64,000 bases of DNA from Sipunculus nudus (taxonomy: Eukaryota; Annelida; Sipuncula; Golfingiida; Sipunculidae). The notes under the pieces were generated by a model that had not been told where the DNA came from, ran no database searches, and was given only the letters and a program-made list of their open reading frames with translations. Below are positions 37,301 through 48,840 of the stretch, one piece after another; position 1 is the first letter of the stretch; each line of letters begins with the position of its first letter. The position numbers were made by a program, and so were the translations under genes. Where the stretch lies: positions 12,670,001-12,734,000 of the forward strand of contig CM049308.1 of assembly GCA_026874595.1 (NCBI GenBank). The letters are read 5' to 3'.

Positions 37301-37926
37301 TCTTAAGTGTTAGATACTTTTATTGTGATGTAACTATAGATTATACCTACACTGGTTCATGTAGTGTCCGTAGACAAAAAAATGCCAGTTTAACATCCTG
37401 TCAAATTTGTATTTGCTGGAAATTTACTTTTCTAAGGCTGGTTTTAGATTTTACATGCTTGATTGTTCACAGTATTTTAGAATTTAAAACTCTCCAGCCT
37501 AACAGAGGAGATTCACAGTAAATGTTTCTGAGTAAATTTACAACAAATAAAATTTTCATATTTATCACATATTTACAGTACAAAGAGTAAAATATGAAAA
37601 TACTCATTCCATAAATTCATTGTTTATGTTGGTTATATCAGTGTACAGAATCACTGAGTATATCAGTCACACAATTAAAGTGTTTTACAGGTACCCATTA
37701 AGAAATTTTTATATCTTCTCTTAAACATGTAGTGTCCGTAGACAGAACTTTGCCACCAATATTCATCATCTGGTTAAACCAAAATGGTTAAAGTTTGTGC
37801 TCTGAAATTTTTTTCCTGATTTCCCCTGGGGAAGGTTGTTTACACAACAAAGAGACTCGCATGTGCAATGATTTTGAAAATTTCACCTAACTGCAACATA
37901 AAATGTACACCTGATTGTGCACTAGG

Positions 37927-37928
<2 letters not shown>
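34363..37928. other. Intron 3 AT-rich region with recurring TAGTGTC palindromes
   Basis: No gene. Two diverged tandem blocks, about 35690-36000 and 36050-36330, share long stretches (for example the TCACTGTTTAGA and CTATTTATTAGCC blocks). The motif TAGTGTCCGTAGACA recurs at 35626, 35784, 35801 (partial), 36153, 37362 and 37730; the copy at 35626-35643 is a perfect palindrome with 7-base arms. The open frame at 34498-34794 on the - strand has no recognisable domain. Confidence 0.6.
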
Positions 37929-37972
<44 letters not shown>

Positions 37973-37982
37973 ATATATATAC
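37929..37982. repeat. (TA)n microsatellite
   Basis: About 27 TA dinucleotides with one interruption (TTTA). The two opposing open frames over it are artefacts. Confidence 0.95.
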
Positions 37983-38845
37983 AGACGAAGCCACTTAATT
38001 GCAAGAGGCTTTTGTCAAGCAAATTTGTTGCAATTAACCGAAGTTGCATTAAGGCGAAGTTCACCGTCTACCATATGTAAAGGGAAGCCGAATGATTGAT
38101 TGGACCGCCAAATATCTAATTAATTTAGCATTTGTTTTGTAACACTATTCGTATTGTGATAAAGAATAAAAACACCAGTATTAGATAACTTTACAAGAGA
38201 ACGCATTAAAAGCCAAGCCATGGATAGTTATTAAAGATCACATATACAAAAAAATATACAAAATATGCAAAAGTCCGATGTAATTTACATCATGTAAACA
38301 CCTAAAGAACTATGTGATTTGCTTCTGTTATACAGTGAGTTGAGCTGTGTCCTGCACGTGTCTCCAGTGCGTAAAAGTTTTCTATCTGGCACTAAGACTT
38401 GTCTGACTGTTCCAAATAATATGCTTGACATATTTTTAACCTACCATTGTTAACCCACTTTAAAGATATGTGTGCTGTGAATGTATCGAACTGCATCACT
38501 GAGCACAGAGTAATTAAGGTCCTTTGTACACGTGCACCAGCAGTTATCATAGCGACTACTTTTGAAGTTCTGGTCTATGATCTTTATTGGGGATAACACA
38601 AACACAACTCACAAAATCATTGAAGTACTTGCATTTAACATGAGTTTTCTACATTTCTGCCCATGTTTTCCCTTGCGTTAATTGGAAGTTTGCGATAATG
38701 AGGTTTCCGATTACGCGGTGCGTTTTTAATGATAACATATAGGAAATAGTTTTGGTTTTCAGAATTTATTGCAAATAAGCGCCATTTTCTGTTAACCGAC
38801 TTGCAAATGAGTGGCGTTGTCTGTATGTATATATATTCTATTATC
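37983..38845. other. Intron 3 unique segment
   Basis: AT-rich sequence with no recognised gene. A short stretch similar to CAGACGAAGCCACTTAATTGC at 37982 and CAGACAACGCCACTCATTTGC (complement, about 38800) hints at a decayed inverted element of about 840 bp, but the match is weak. Confidence 0.4.
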
Positions 38846-39125
38846 TGTCCAGGATGTATAAACCCATGGGCTAAAATCACTCATATCTAAGTAGTGGTTT
38901 GACTTATCTGCCTTAAATTTTGCGTGTTCATACATCTTGGTTAGCCTTCTTGATTTTTTTGGCAGGTGGCGCCACCTGCATACACATTTCAGCTTCAGAC
39001 ATCCATGCTAATATGCAACACACCTCACTCTATTTCCCCTTTCGACTCAATCCATGCCTCACTTCACCCTTCCACTCTGATTTTGGCGGATACACGTAAT
39101 CGCTTGTTGACTATTCGTATTCTAG
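38846..39125 (+). mobile_element. Family F element, 5'-truncated
   Basis: Matches the last 280 bases of the family F copy at 30544-31436, including the GGTGGCGCCACC palindrome at 38965 and the end TTTTGGCGGATAC ... ATTCTAG before TT. The 5' part is missing. Confidence 0.75.
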
Positions 39126-39329
39126 TTGAAATATATTCTTGCCTTAGGAGAATGGAAAATAAAGTGATCAGCTCTGTTCATCATCTCTCTGTTATCATTA
39201 AATATAAATTAATTATGAAATTAAGCACTGTTGAAATAGTTTTCATATGTTGTATGTGTTTGGAATTAAGCTATTTAAGTCTGAAATTTGAAAGATAATT
39301 ATTTATTCAGTTGTGTATTATTGCAGATG

Positions 39330-39828
39330 TTAAACTTTAAAAAAAAATTATATTTTGAACTTTTTATCCTCCAAGCATTGTTGAATTAAGTGAAAATCCT
39401 ATGTATATACACTATAATAATACAGATATGTTATAACTCCCACCATTTCACATGTACCCCCCCCCCCCCCCCACCTCCCCTGTTACCATCATCAGACCTT
39501 TCATTTGTGGACTGGGGACATTAGTTATATTTTAAATGTATACATTTTATAAAATAAAAAATACATATATTTAGCAATATATATTATAAAAAAATAGATC
39601 CAATTGAAAGAATGTGTAAACTACTGAAATGGCAGCAGTTAATCAAAAAGCTAGGCCACAAAATATTATTTGCAACAATTTCTTTGCTCATCAATACAAA
39701 CAAGTCATATAAACCAACCATGGCCTATATTACCTCTTCCTGTATCACTTTATCTCCATTTCTTATTATTTTGGTTTTTTACCTTCAAGGTCAACTTCAG
39801 CTGAGCACAGTGACCCATGGGTCCCTTG
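39330..39828 (+). mobile_element. Family E element, 3' fragment
   Basis: Matches the 3' third of the 9015-12940 element: the CCTCCAAGCATTGTTGAATTA block, the C run at about 39459 and the ATATTATTTGCAACA block. It ends CAGCTGAGCACAGTGACCC AT GGGTC CCTTG before TT. Confidence 0.7.
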
Positions 39829-39837
39829 TTTTACAAC

Positions 39838-42234
39838 AGCAAACCTTTGAGCTTATGCAATGGCACAGTGTCGTCCGTCCGCCATCCAAGGTTGGCTCTC
39901 CGCAGTCCATGGCTGTAAGTCATAAACTGTCGGAGCTTGCAGCTCCCAATTACATGTAAGAATTAGTCATATGTGAAACCTGGTGCCCTAGAGCTTATTA
40001 TTGGCTAATTGCATTCATTTAGGTTTTATGGAGAAAAAGCTTAAAAAAACTTTAAAAATTTTCTTCTCTAAAACTGTCTAGCCAAATTGTCCTTTGAAAT
40101 GTTCTTTGGAACAATCTCTCTCAAGTTTGTTTAAATGGTTCCAGTTCAGTGATTTTTGACTGAGTCACAGGAAGTTGAACTTAGACATTTGCATGCTAAA
40201 ATTGCAATCTCAGAAACATTTAGAGCTATCATCATCAAATTTTATGTTATGTTGGTCACTTGAGTCATATCTAAAATTGAGGTATTGATGGCGCCACCTG
40301 CATTGGTCTTTATGTACAGGGGTCAACGATGCCCTAAGCATACAGAGGGCTACAAAAAACTTCTTCTTTGAAAGCCTAAAGCCAAATTGTTTAATATTGC
40401 ACTGATATGCTCATAGGATAGTGCTTTCTTAAGTTTGTTTAAATGGTCCCTGTTCAGTGCCTTTTGGTTGAGTTACTGGAAGCTAAATATAGTCAAATGT
40501 TATAGCAGCCCATTTCTGATCAGTGCCTACAAAGATCGTCTTCTCAAAAACCACTAGGCAAATCCTTTAATCGTACACATGAATTATCCTTAGATGTTGA
40601 TAATTAATATTTGTTCAAATGGTTTTGATTCAGTGATTTTCTTAGGTTTTATACAGGAAAAGTTAAAAAAATTTATATAAATCTTCTCCTTTGAAACCTT
40701 CCAGCCAAATTGTCCAATATTTCAAAGAAATGATCCCTAGATCAATCAATCGCTAATTGTTTGAATGGCTCCAGTTGGGTGATTTTTGGCCGAGTTACAG
40801 GAGGTTTAACTAAGTCATCTGTGCAAAAAAATCATACTAGACTGTAAATCTCAGAAACAGCTAAAGCTGCCATCACCAAATCATATGCCAATGTTTTTCA
40901 CATGAGTCATATCTGAAATTGAGGTGTTGGTAGCGCCACCTACATTGCTCATATCTGAAATTGAGGTGTTGGTGGCGCCACCTACATTGATCTGTTTTTT
41001 ACAAGCAAAAATGTAAGTTTAGACTCTTCTAGCTTATATACTGTATTTTTTAAGAAACTGTTAAGCTGATCAGTTTAAACTTTACAAGAATTGTTCTTTG
41101 GTATTGTTCTGTCAGTTTTATAGGAATAGATTGGGTAAAAGCAGCTTTAAAATAGCAGTGTAGCCAATAAAAAAAAGGCTTTCAGTGAAAACAGGTAAAG
41201 CAGCATGGCAAGTTTCAACATGTCAAGTCGAGAGGTCAATCAGTGAGCTCAGGTGCAGTCCAGACATCACCATGGCAACTGACCTGGCTCTGCATGGTGT
41301 CCAGATACAGTCTAGATGTCTAGAACCTGCCAGCTGTGTCAGATTTTACAAAAGTTCAAGTTACGATTGTATAGATCTAAAAATAACTTTGGTAGATTGC
41401 CAACCATTTCAGATTTGCCAACAGGTCAAGTTTCAGTCTGTAAAAGCCAGTACGTGGTAAGTTTCAGTCTGTCAGAGCCAGTGGTACTATTACATGTGGC
41501 ACATTCGGTACCCTTGACCTGGAGGAAAGCTGAGCCTCCATTGCCAGGATGCATGAGTAGGTGTGACTCAATACCAAGGCCAAAATAGGAACTTGTTTTA
41601 AGATTTTATAGGGAAAAAGCTAAAAAACCATTTTAAAATGTTCTTCTCTGTGCTGCTTAATTGTCCGTTCATTTGTCCCAATATCCCTAGCCGTGACAAA
41701 CACAACTCAGTAAGGGCTCTCCTACTGAGTCGTTACACAAGCCAAATTGAGGACTGCCCTGCAAGATCACGCCACGCTTGATAACCGGTGCTCTGCATAC
41801 AGTCAGCAGGCAGACCACAGGCAGAAATCTCCCATACATGCAGAATATACAAATATATTGGGTTATTACGGAATATTTCGCACACATGGTAGGTGTCGTT
41901 GGAGAGATAAGAAACTTATTAAAAGGTCTAATTGGTTTATTTGAAGTGACATGATACTTGTAAGCAATGAGGCGTTGTCAAAAATGAGGAAAATATTTGC
42001 ATCCTTATAGGGCCTTATAATGCGATCCTCACAGTTAGATGTCCAGGCACTCTGGCAGGCCAGTGATCAGGCCACAATATCAGAGGGCCGATCTGGTGCT
42101 ACAATATCCCTCCCTTGCAAAAAGAACATATATAATATCCTGACTGACACATCCTAGTTTTAAAATGTCCTAGTCCTAAACATGCAGGAACAAAACTTCC
42201 ATTTGGCTGAAATTATAATGACCTGTAAGCCTTG
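39838..42234 (+). mobile_element. Family D element, diverged copy
   Basis: Starts AGCAAACCTTTGAGCTTATGC ten bases after the family E end and follows the family D body with GGTGGCGCCACC at 40971. It ends in a decayed GACCTGTAAGCCTTG. The interval 41160-42200 is partly unlike other copies. The small frames at 41185-41588 have no recognisable domain. Confidence 0.6.
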
Positions 42235-42284
42235 TTAATATATTTAGTACAAATTAAATAGTGAAAATTGTTAACTGCAATTCT

Positions 42285-42690
42285 TCTGAGCTATTGTGAT
42301 GGTCCTTTTTCTTTTGGCTGTCCGTTGATTGGGCATGTTCGAAGCCATTGAAATTATGATTCCAAAATTCAATCTTCAGTTTGATGTCCTTAAGTTCTCT
42401 TACCAAACCCAAAACGTAGTCACTGAGACTTTATTCCTTCAAGAAATCAAGGAAAAACCCCAGTAAAAACCTATTGTTACACTTCAGGAGTGCCTAAAAT
42501 TAAAACGACTGGCGTTTTGTTAATTTTGGACATCTATATTCCCCAGAAATTATGTCAGTATGGTGTGAAATTTCAGAATTTTCATGAATTTCCAAGTGCA
42601 TCAGTGTATAAACAAAAATTGTAGCCTCTTTTCTGTCCACAAAATTTGAAGTTCTCTGTCATAGGCAGATTCATAGTGCCTTGACCAATG
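42285..42690 (+). repeat. Family E fragment, strongly decayed
   Basis: Resembles the first 400 bases of family E (TCTGAGCTATTGTGATGGTCC; CAAGAAATCAAGGAAAAACC; CTATTGTTACACTTCAGGAG), and ends near the decayed CTTGACCAATGGTCCCTTAT terminus. Confidence 0.55.
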
Positions 42691-43564
42691 GTCCCTTATT
42701 TTTATGTGTTTGGCAATCGGAAAACAGGTTGAAAGCTGAGCCTGTCATGTATAAAAATGCATGGTTAAACCTGTCAACTGGCAACAAAGTCATGCCTTCT
42801 GTTATTCTTATGAGAATAACTCTGTAAACATTATATTTTCTTTAAACAAAATGGCACTGCCTAAAAAATCATTTTGTTCTGCATTTTAGTTCAGTTACTA
42901 GAATACTGTAAAAGTTGGCTGCTCTGATGATGCTAGCAGGTACCTTCAGCTGTTTAATTGAATAAGTCCTTTCATTTAACTGTCATCACCATTTTTCCTT
43001 ACTTCATATTTATATGGTTTGAGCCTTTTAGGCCACATTTTTCATTTATTACACAGCACCATATATACCTTGGTTTGATTTGACATCATCTTATATGCTT
43101 TATCAAATTTACTTTTTTTTGTCAGCCTTTTATTTCATTTAGGAAAGTGTTTTATTTTATTTTTCAGCTCATCTCCACTATCTTCCTTACTCTATAAATA
43201 CATGTGGGTATATTGATATGCAAATAACAGTCACGTACATTTTTGAAATACTGATACATAACTAATGTGTAATCATTAGAGGCTAATGCATCTTTATGTA
43301 ATCCATAAAATTGCACAGTCAACACCATTGTTAGGATTTTATTCAATTATTCAATGATCAGTTTCTGCTTAATGCAATGAACCACAATTCCCTTATGATT
43401 TCCTCACGAAAATGGCAGTGTGTAAAGAATACAGATTTTCTAAGCAAAATACTAATTTTCAGCTCATAGAATACTGAAAATACTCTAACAAAAAAATTGT
43501 ACCTCTGTTTTAAATAATTGTGCTTACTGAAAATATTGCTAAAGATCATTCTTTTATTTTGTAG
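42691..43564 (+). other. Intron 3, 3' part, unique
   Basis: AT-rich intronic sequence ending in TTTATTTTGTAG, the exon 4 acceptor. No exon or repeat is recognised. Confidence 0.5.
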
Positions 43565-43663
43565 CATGTCCTGCAAATTGTGACAACTGTGACTCTGGAA
43601 AGACTACATGTGATCAGTGTAAAACTAGCTATATATGGGACTCTACCAGCAAAGAGTGTGTAG
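43565..43663 (+). CDS. Furin-like cysteine-rich module exon 4
   Basis: Exon of 99 bases, acceptor TTTTATTTTGTAG, donor GTAG|GTAAGA, phase 1-1. It encodes about 33 residues beginning ACPANCDNCDSGKTTCDQC, with cysteine spacing C-x3-C-x2-C-x6-C-x2-C-x12-C, the standard furin-like/GF-receptor layout. The sequence is not degenerate: no stop occurs and all six cysteines are kept. A family C repeat begins 73 bases into the following intron. Confidence 0.88.
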   Translation, partial: HVLQIVTTVTLERLHVISVKLAIYGTLPAKSV

Positions 43664-43735
43664 GTAAGAACAGAGCAGATGGAGAGTTTATATATCGCAT
43701 AATTTTCCAGGCCAATGTTTGCATCATAGCTTTTT

Positions 43736-44953
43736 AGCCCTCAGCCCTTAGGCTGATGGGCTATTGTCCTCACCCAAGCTGTCCGTCTGTCCGTCCGGCG
43801 TCCGTTAACTTTTACCTTGTGAGCGGGATATCTCGAAAAGGATTCACCGTCAGATTTTTATTTCCTTGGTAAAGATGTATATCGACAAAATCTCGGTCAA
43901 GTTTGAAGATGGGTGACCTTGACCTATTTTTCTACATTTTAGAGCTGATTATAGAAAAACACTTAGATGCTTATTACTCAGGAACCATTTGGTGGATTTT
44001 CACAAAACTTACTATGATTATTAGGACTGATAGTTTGTACCTGCTACACAAGTTTGATGGTGCCACCTACAATTTCTGATTTTTTATTAATTTTTATAGG
44101 ATTTTTCAACTTTGGGCTTGTGAGCGGGATATCTCTAAAAGGATTCACCGTAGGAATTTTATTTTTTCGGTGAAGATGTATATTGACAAAATCTAGGTCA
44201 AGTTCGAAGATGGGTGACCTTGACCTATTTTTCTACGTTTTAGAGCTGATTATACAGGGATTATTCTAGGCCCTTTTTAGGGCCGAATTTCTGCCCCTTC
44301 CCCCTTGAAAAATTTTTGTTATTTGTACAAAATTCCCCTCTCCAACAACGAAAAGTCCCCCTTACCTATTAAACTACGTTAAAATATTCCCCCATCAGTA
44401 AGAAAAGGCCCCAAGTTATAATACCTAGAATAACCCCTGTTATAGAAAAAACATTTAGAAGCTTATTTCTCAGGAACCATTGGGTGGATTTTCACAATAC
44501 TTACTATGATCATAGGGACTGATGGTCTGTAACTGCTGCACAAGTTTGGGGGCGCCACCTGCAATTTCTGATTTTTAATGAATTTTTGTTGGATTTTTCA
44601 ACTTTGGCCTTGTGAGTGGGATATCTCTGAAAGGATTCACAATAAGAATTTTATTTCTTTGGTGAAGATATATATTCACAAAATCTAGGTCAAGTTCGAA
44701 GATGGGTGACCTTGACCTACTTTTCAAGGTCACAGAGCTTATAATAGAATAAAACTTAGAAGCTTATTTTTCAGGAAGCATTTGGTGGATTGTTATGAAT
44801 CATGGTACATACCTCTCAATTTTAAATTTATAACTGAGACATGTACAGATATATATCCATGTGAGAACAGATATTTAGTACTTGTTACTGTTACCACCTC
44901 TAAACACTGTTCTTTTGGCTGAGGGCTTTTGTCAGCTTCTGCTGATATTCTAG
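43736..44953 (+). mobile_element. Family C Helentron-like element, full length
   Basis: The 5' end is AGCCCTCAGCC, loop CTTA, GGCTGATGGGCT (11-bp stem with one bulge). GTCCGTC repeats follow, then core units of about 300 bp (marker GACCTTGACCTA at 43915, 44215 and 44708). The 3' end has GGCTGAGGGCT, an exact reverse complement of the 5' arm, then the hairpin TCAGC TTCT GCTGA and ATATTCTAG before T. A 185-bp inverted-repeat element is nested at 44255. Confidence 0.85.
44255..44439. mobile_element. 185-bp MITE with 16-bp inverted ends and TTATA duplication
   Basis: The left end CAGGGATTATTCTAGG and the right end CCTAGAATAACCCCTG are reverse complements except for one base. TTATA flanks both sides (44250-44254 and 44440-44444). 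The empty site is present in the family C copies at 52195-52206 and 51893-51904 (CTGATTATAGAAAA). CAGGG-type ends suggest a hAT-like origin, but hAT duplications are usually 8 bp, so the class is uncertain. Confidence 0.9.
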
Positions 44954-46898
44954 TATAAAACTGTTTAATCCATGTTGACACCAGTGACATCTGACCCAAA
45001 AACCCATTGGTTGACAGGAATTTTACTTGCATAGAAGTCATCTGACCCCTGACATTCGCAGACCTGGCAACTGGTCCGATTTAATCGTACTTAGTCCAAT
45101 TTTTAAGATTTTTTGCTGGAGAAAATCGTATTAGTACAATTTTTGTATATTCTTGGATAAGAAATTCATTATGCTAATCAAAAGATTTCCTGTCTTTAAA
45201 TTCTGATCAAACTTCATGTGCTCATTTGTCATTCATTCATTCCATTACTTCATTAATTCTGAGAGGTTAAAACTCTATCTATTGTGTCTTTTACTCATTG
45301 ATCAGCATTCTGTAAACTTTGTGTGTGCATGTGCTAATAAAATGTAAACTTCAACTGTGGCATGAGCATGCGACACAAAACGGACCCCTTGCAAACCAGT
45401 TTCTATTTCCTATTGCTGTGTCTGCAAATTTATTGAAATGCATGTGTCATCCTTTAATGAGAGCAATTTCTGGGACACCCTGTGTGGTGAAATGCAGCCG
45501 TGAACAAAAGCTAGTGCATATAATATAAACGCAGGTGCTTGACCACGGCTTTGGGTTAAATCTCCTGTGAGTGAGCTCAATTGAACAATGTATAAATGGG
45601 TCGACATTTGACCCATGCATCCATTGGTTGACCTCGATTTTATTTGCATAGATGTCATCTGACCTCTGTTCCGCCTTGTGACTGTCTGACCTTTGTTTTT
45701 GCACAGAAGCATGTTCCCACTTTGGTAGGCTGGAAGTGATACCTATCATCAAAGTGAAACAAAGAGCAACACATTTGTTTTTAACTTACCAAACAAATTA
45801 TCTGCATTCATTAAATGGACTGTATGCACTTTAAATGTGCCAATTTTCGACCATTTGATCCAAAGCATAAGATAATACCAGGGCTAATAGAGTGCTGGCG
45901 ATGTCAATATTTTACATTGTCAGTAAAAGTAAAGTCTGTCAAATTGCTGTTTACAGCCGGTTTCATCTGAAAATGCGGTGAAAAATAAAATAAATAAATT
46001 GTTTTGCCCTCTATCCTGAAATTTTTGTCCATTTATGTAGGGCATTTCGTCATCATGAAATGTAAAGAGATCTTCTTCACTTTCGTTGACAGCAAAGTCC
46101 TTTACTTTTTGGAGAAAAATGCAAATATTTTCAAAGAAATATGATATTAATGTGATATTCAGTGAATTTCATGCAAAGTAAACATGTGTTTTAAGTTATC
46201 AGAGGTTACCCATATGTTAATTACTGCAGCTATATATTTAAAATAATATTTATAATAAATGTGAAGGTGCCTAGTATTATCCATTGAGGCCCATGACAAG
46301 GTTTAAGGAATTGACTAGCATTTTTATTGTATTTATTTTGTAACCTCTTATTTATTTAATTACGTCTTAATTTAATTCATGTTGGTTTTCTAAGCTTTTC
46401 ATGGACCTCTTATTCAATTTATACTAGTGAGAAAAATCTCTTTTTATTACACCAAATAGACCTGTCTGACACTTCTGCAGAATACATGTTGTAAAAAGTA
46501 GACTGAATTCTCATATTTTAAAACAATTCTGTTTGTTCACTGTTTCTTTACTCTCATGAAAATGAGGCCCTTTAGTTATGTTTTCCTCATTACCAGTTCT
46601 CCTTTGAAAAGTAACAAATAGAAAATTTCTTTGCAAAAAAAAAAAAAACAAAAAAAAACAGGTGAACACAAGAGGATGGAACAGATTATTATAGCAGTCA
46701 AAAGAAAACACGAAACAGAAGTTTGAAAACAATTTTATTTTCTCTCCTCAGTTTGAGCTATTTGCTGGTCAATTTGGAAATTGGTTAGCACATCCTGCTT
46801 ATCAATTTCAAAAAGTAATTCAAGCCTTGTATTGCTATTAACTTTTGTTAGAAATATGCCAAAAAACAGCTGATTTTGGGCCATTCAAATCCTCGAAA
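44954..46898 (+). other. Intron 4 unique segment with a diverged duplicated block
   Basis: About 75 bases at 44980-45055 and 45600-45668 are similar (TTGACC/TCTGACCC, CCATTGGTTGAC, TTGCATAGA.GTCATCTGACC), 620 bp apart and in the same orientation. Otherwise AT-rich; an A-rich run is at 46637-46660. No gene is recognised, and the opposing frames near 45410-45752 are not convincing. Confidence 0.45.
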
Positions 46899-46950
46899 TG
46901 CAGGGGCTTTGCCCCTGGACTCTACCAGGGGCCCTAAGGTGGGCCCCTGG
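46899..46950. repeat. GC-rich double hairpin
   Basis: CAGGGGC TTT GCCCCTG at about 46901-46917 is followed by CCAGGGGCCC (46925-46934), spacer TAAGGT, GGGCCCCTGG (46941-46950), a perfect 10-base inverted repeat. It stands out in AT-rich surroundings and resembles the paired hairpins at 34117-34182 in design. Confidence 0.8.
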
Positions 46951-47030
46951 ACCGCACCCATCTAGTGTGGCTCGCACTGAGTAATATATATACAGCTTTC
47001 AAATGTTGGCAGGTCTGCATTCGTCTCTTT

Positions 47031-47760
47031 AGCAAACCATTAGCTTAAGCGATAGTGTGACGTTGAACATCATTCGTCCCTGTACGTTAACCCATACTAA
47101 CCCATAACAGCAGGATTAGGTGTTTCTAAATTTTTATGTCATTTAAAAAAAATATCAGATTTTGCTTTTTTTTTTGGCTAACTGAATTTTCTTAGATTTT
47201 ACAGGGAAAAAGCTAAAAAAGCTTCAAAAATCTTCTTCTCCAAATTGTTCAGCCAAACTGTCCAATATTTCACAGAAATGATTCCTGGAACAATCTCTCT
47301 CAAGTTTGTTTGAATGGTTTAAGTTTGGTGATTTTCGGCCAAGTTACAGGAAGTTGAACTTAGTCATCTGTCCAAAAAAACATACTAAAATTACAGTCTC
47401 AGAAACGTTTGGAGCTATCATCATCAAATGTAATGCCAATGTTGGTCACATGAGTCATATCTGAAATTGAGGTGGCGCCACCTGCATCAGCCTTTTTTTG
47501 TACGGCGTCGTCAGTGCCCGTATCATACCGAGGGCTACAAAAAACTTATTGTTTAATATCACACAGAAATGATCCTAGGGTAGTGCTTTCTGAAGTTTGT
47601 TCAAATGGTCTTAAGTTCAGTGATTTTCGGCCAAGTTATGGGAAGCTGAATTTTATTGTTGCAACAAAATCTTCACCAAGTCGGACAAAGTGCTGTACAA
47701 AATGTTGTAAATTTTCAGTGACAATGAAGCCTTTCAAATTTCTGATTGTAGCCCTCTTTT
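47031..47760 (+). mobile_element. Family D element, 5' fragment
   Basis: Starts AGCAAACCATTAGCTTAAGCG at a T tract and follows the family D body, with GGTGGCGCCACC at 47471. Similarity fades after about 47660, and no family D 3' end follows. Confidence 0.65.
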
Positions 47761-47971
47761 GAAAGAAAAACATTCAGAAGAATAAGAGGAAGTTGTGTTC
47801 TTATGCCCTCTGTATTTAAATTGGTTGGCTGTCTGTCCCATCATCACTGTAAGGTGATGAAATGTTAATATAATACCCATCCCCTGGAACCTGAAGATCA
47901 CAAGAATAGAGGAATTTCCATGAAATGGTCCTGCTCTCATGTCTGCAAAATGTGTCAGTTTATATAACGTA

Positions 47972-48319
47972 TTAGGCCAAAAAAATTAAAGTCACGGTTC
48001 TCAGGCACTGCCAGCATCAATTTAAACCCCTGCATCAAAAATTTTTATTTTGATTTTCAATAAAAACTTTCCAATTTTGAGCTGCTGCTGCTCCGAGGTT
48101 TCTTTCAAGAAGATAAAACCATACAAATATCCTTTGTTTTGAAGTGCTTTAACTTATTGAAAAAAATAAAACTGTTATTTAACTGTTATGCTTTTCCCTT
48201 ATCATTTGACATTTTCATCGCAACATACTAAAAAATTTAAAATAAAAAAAGCGCCCGCCCGCATTGATTTCTGAAAAAAAGTGCCTGAGAACCATACCTT
48301 TTTTTTTATTTTGGCCTTA
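47972..48319. mobile_element. 348-bp inverted-repeat element with TA flanks
   Basis: The left end TTAGGCCAAAAAAATTAAAG with GGTTCTCAGGCACT about 24 bases in is matched in reverse complement by the right end (AGTGCCTGAGAACC ... TTATTTTGGCCTTA). TA is present on both sides (47970-47971 and 48320-48321). No coding capacity. TA flanks and short inverted arms fit a Tc1/mariner-type MITE. No empty copy is available here, so boundaries rest on the inverted arms alone. Confidence 0.75.
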
Positions 48320-48840
48320 TATATATTGAAAGTTGTCTCTTATATTATACAAATATAAACCACATAGTACCTATGAAAGGATCTCTCAAATGAAATTGTC
48401 ATGTAAGGCAGACACATGTAATAACAATGTATACAGCAGCATGTTGCATCAGTTTTAGCCGCACAGTGCATTGCAAAAGGATCTTCATTTACAGGACATT
48501 CAACACTGTCATTGACAGCACATTCAATTTTCCTTTAAAATTCTATTCTTTGAAATAAAGTGTGGACATAAGTATAACAAAGACAGTGATAAGTCATAAA
48601 ATATTAAATATAATGGCCTTCATATCATAGGCAAAAGGAAGGGGAATAATTTGAGTATAAATTCAATCAAGTCATTTTCAAGATGGCATCTATACTGAAT
48701 TTCAGATTGTGTAGATCACAAAATATTTCAACTTGATATGTTTCCATACATGATGCATTGTCTGATACCAAATATCTGAGAAACTACTGCAGCCTTCAGT
48801 TTCAAATTTCACAGGAATATTGATCATGTGACTGCTAAAT
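48320..48840 (+). other. Intron 4 unique segment
   Basis: AT-rich sequence without recognised repeat or exon. Confidence 0.45.

Noticed and set aside
20707-43564. Introns 2 and 3 have nearly the same length (11378 and 11384 bases), suggesting a segmental duplication
   Set aside because: Their contents differ: intron 2 is B, D, B/F and intron 3 is largely unique sequence plus F, E, D fragments. The equal length looks coincidental.
44980-45668. A duplicated 75-base block as the ends of an element
   Set aside because: The copies are direct, diverged, and without target duplication or terminal features; too weak to call.
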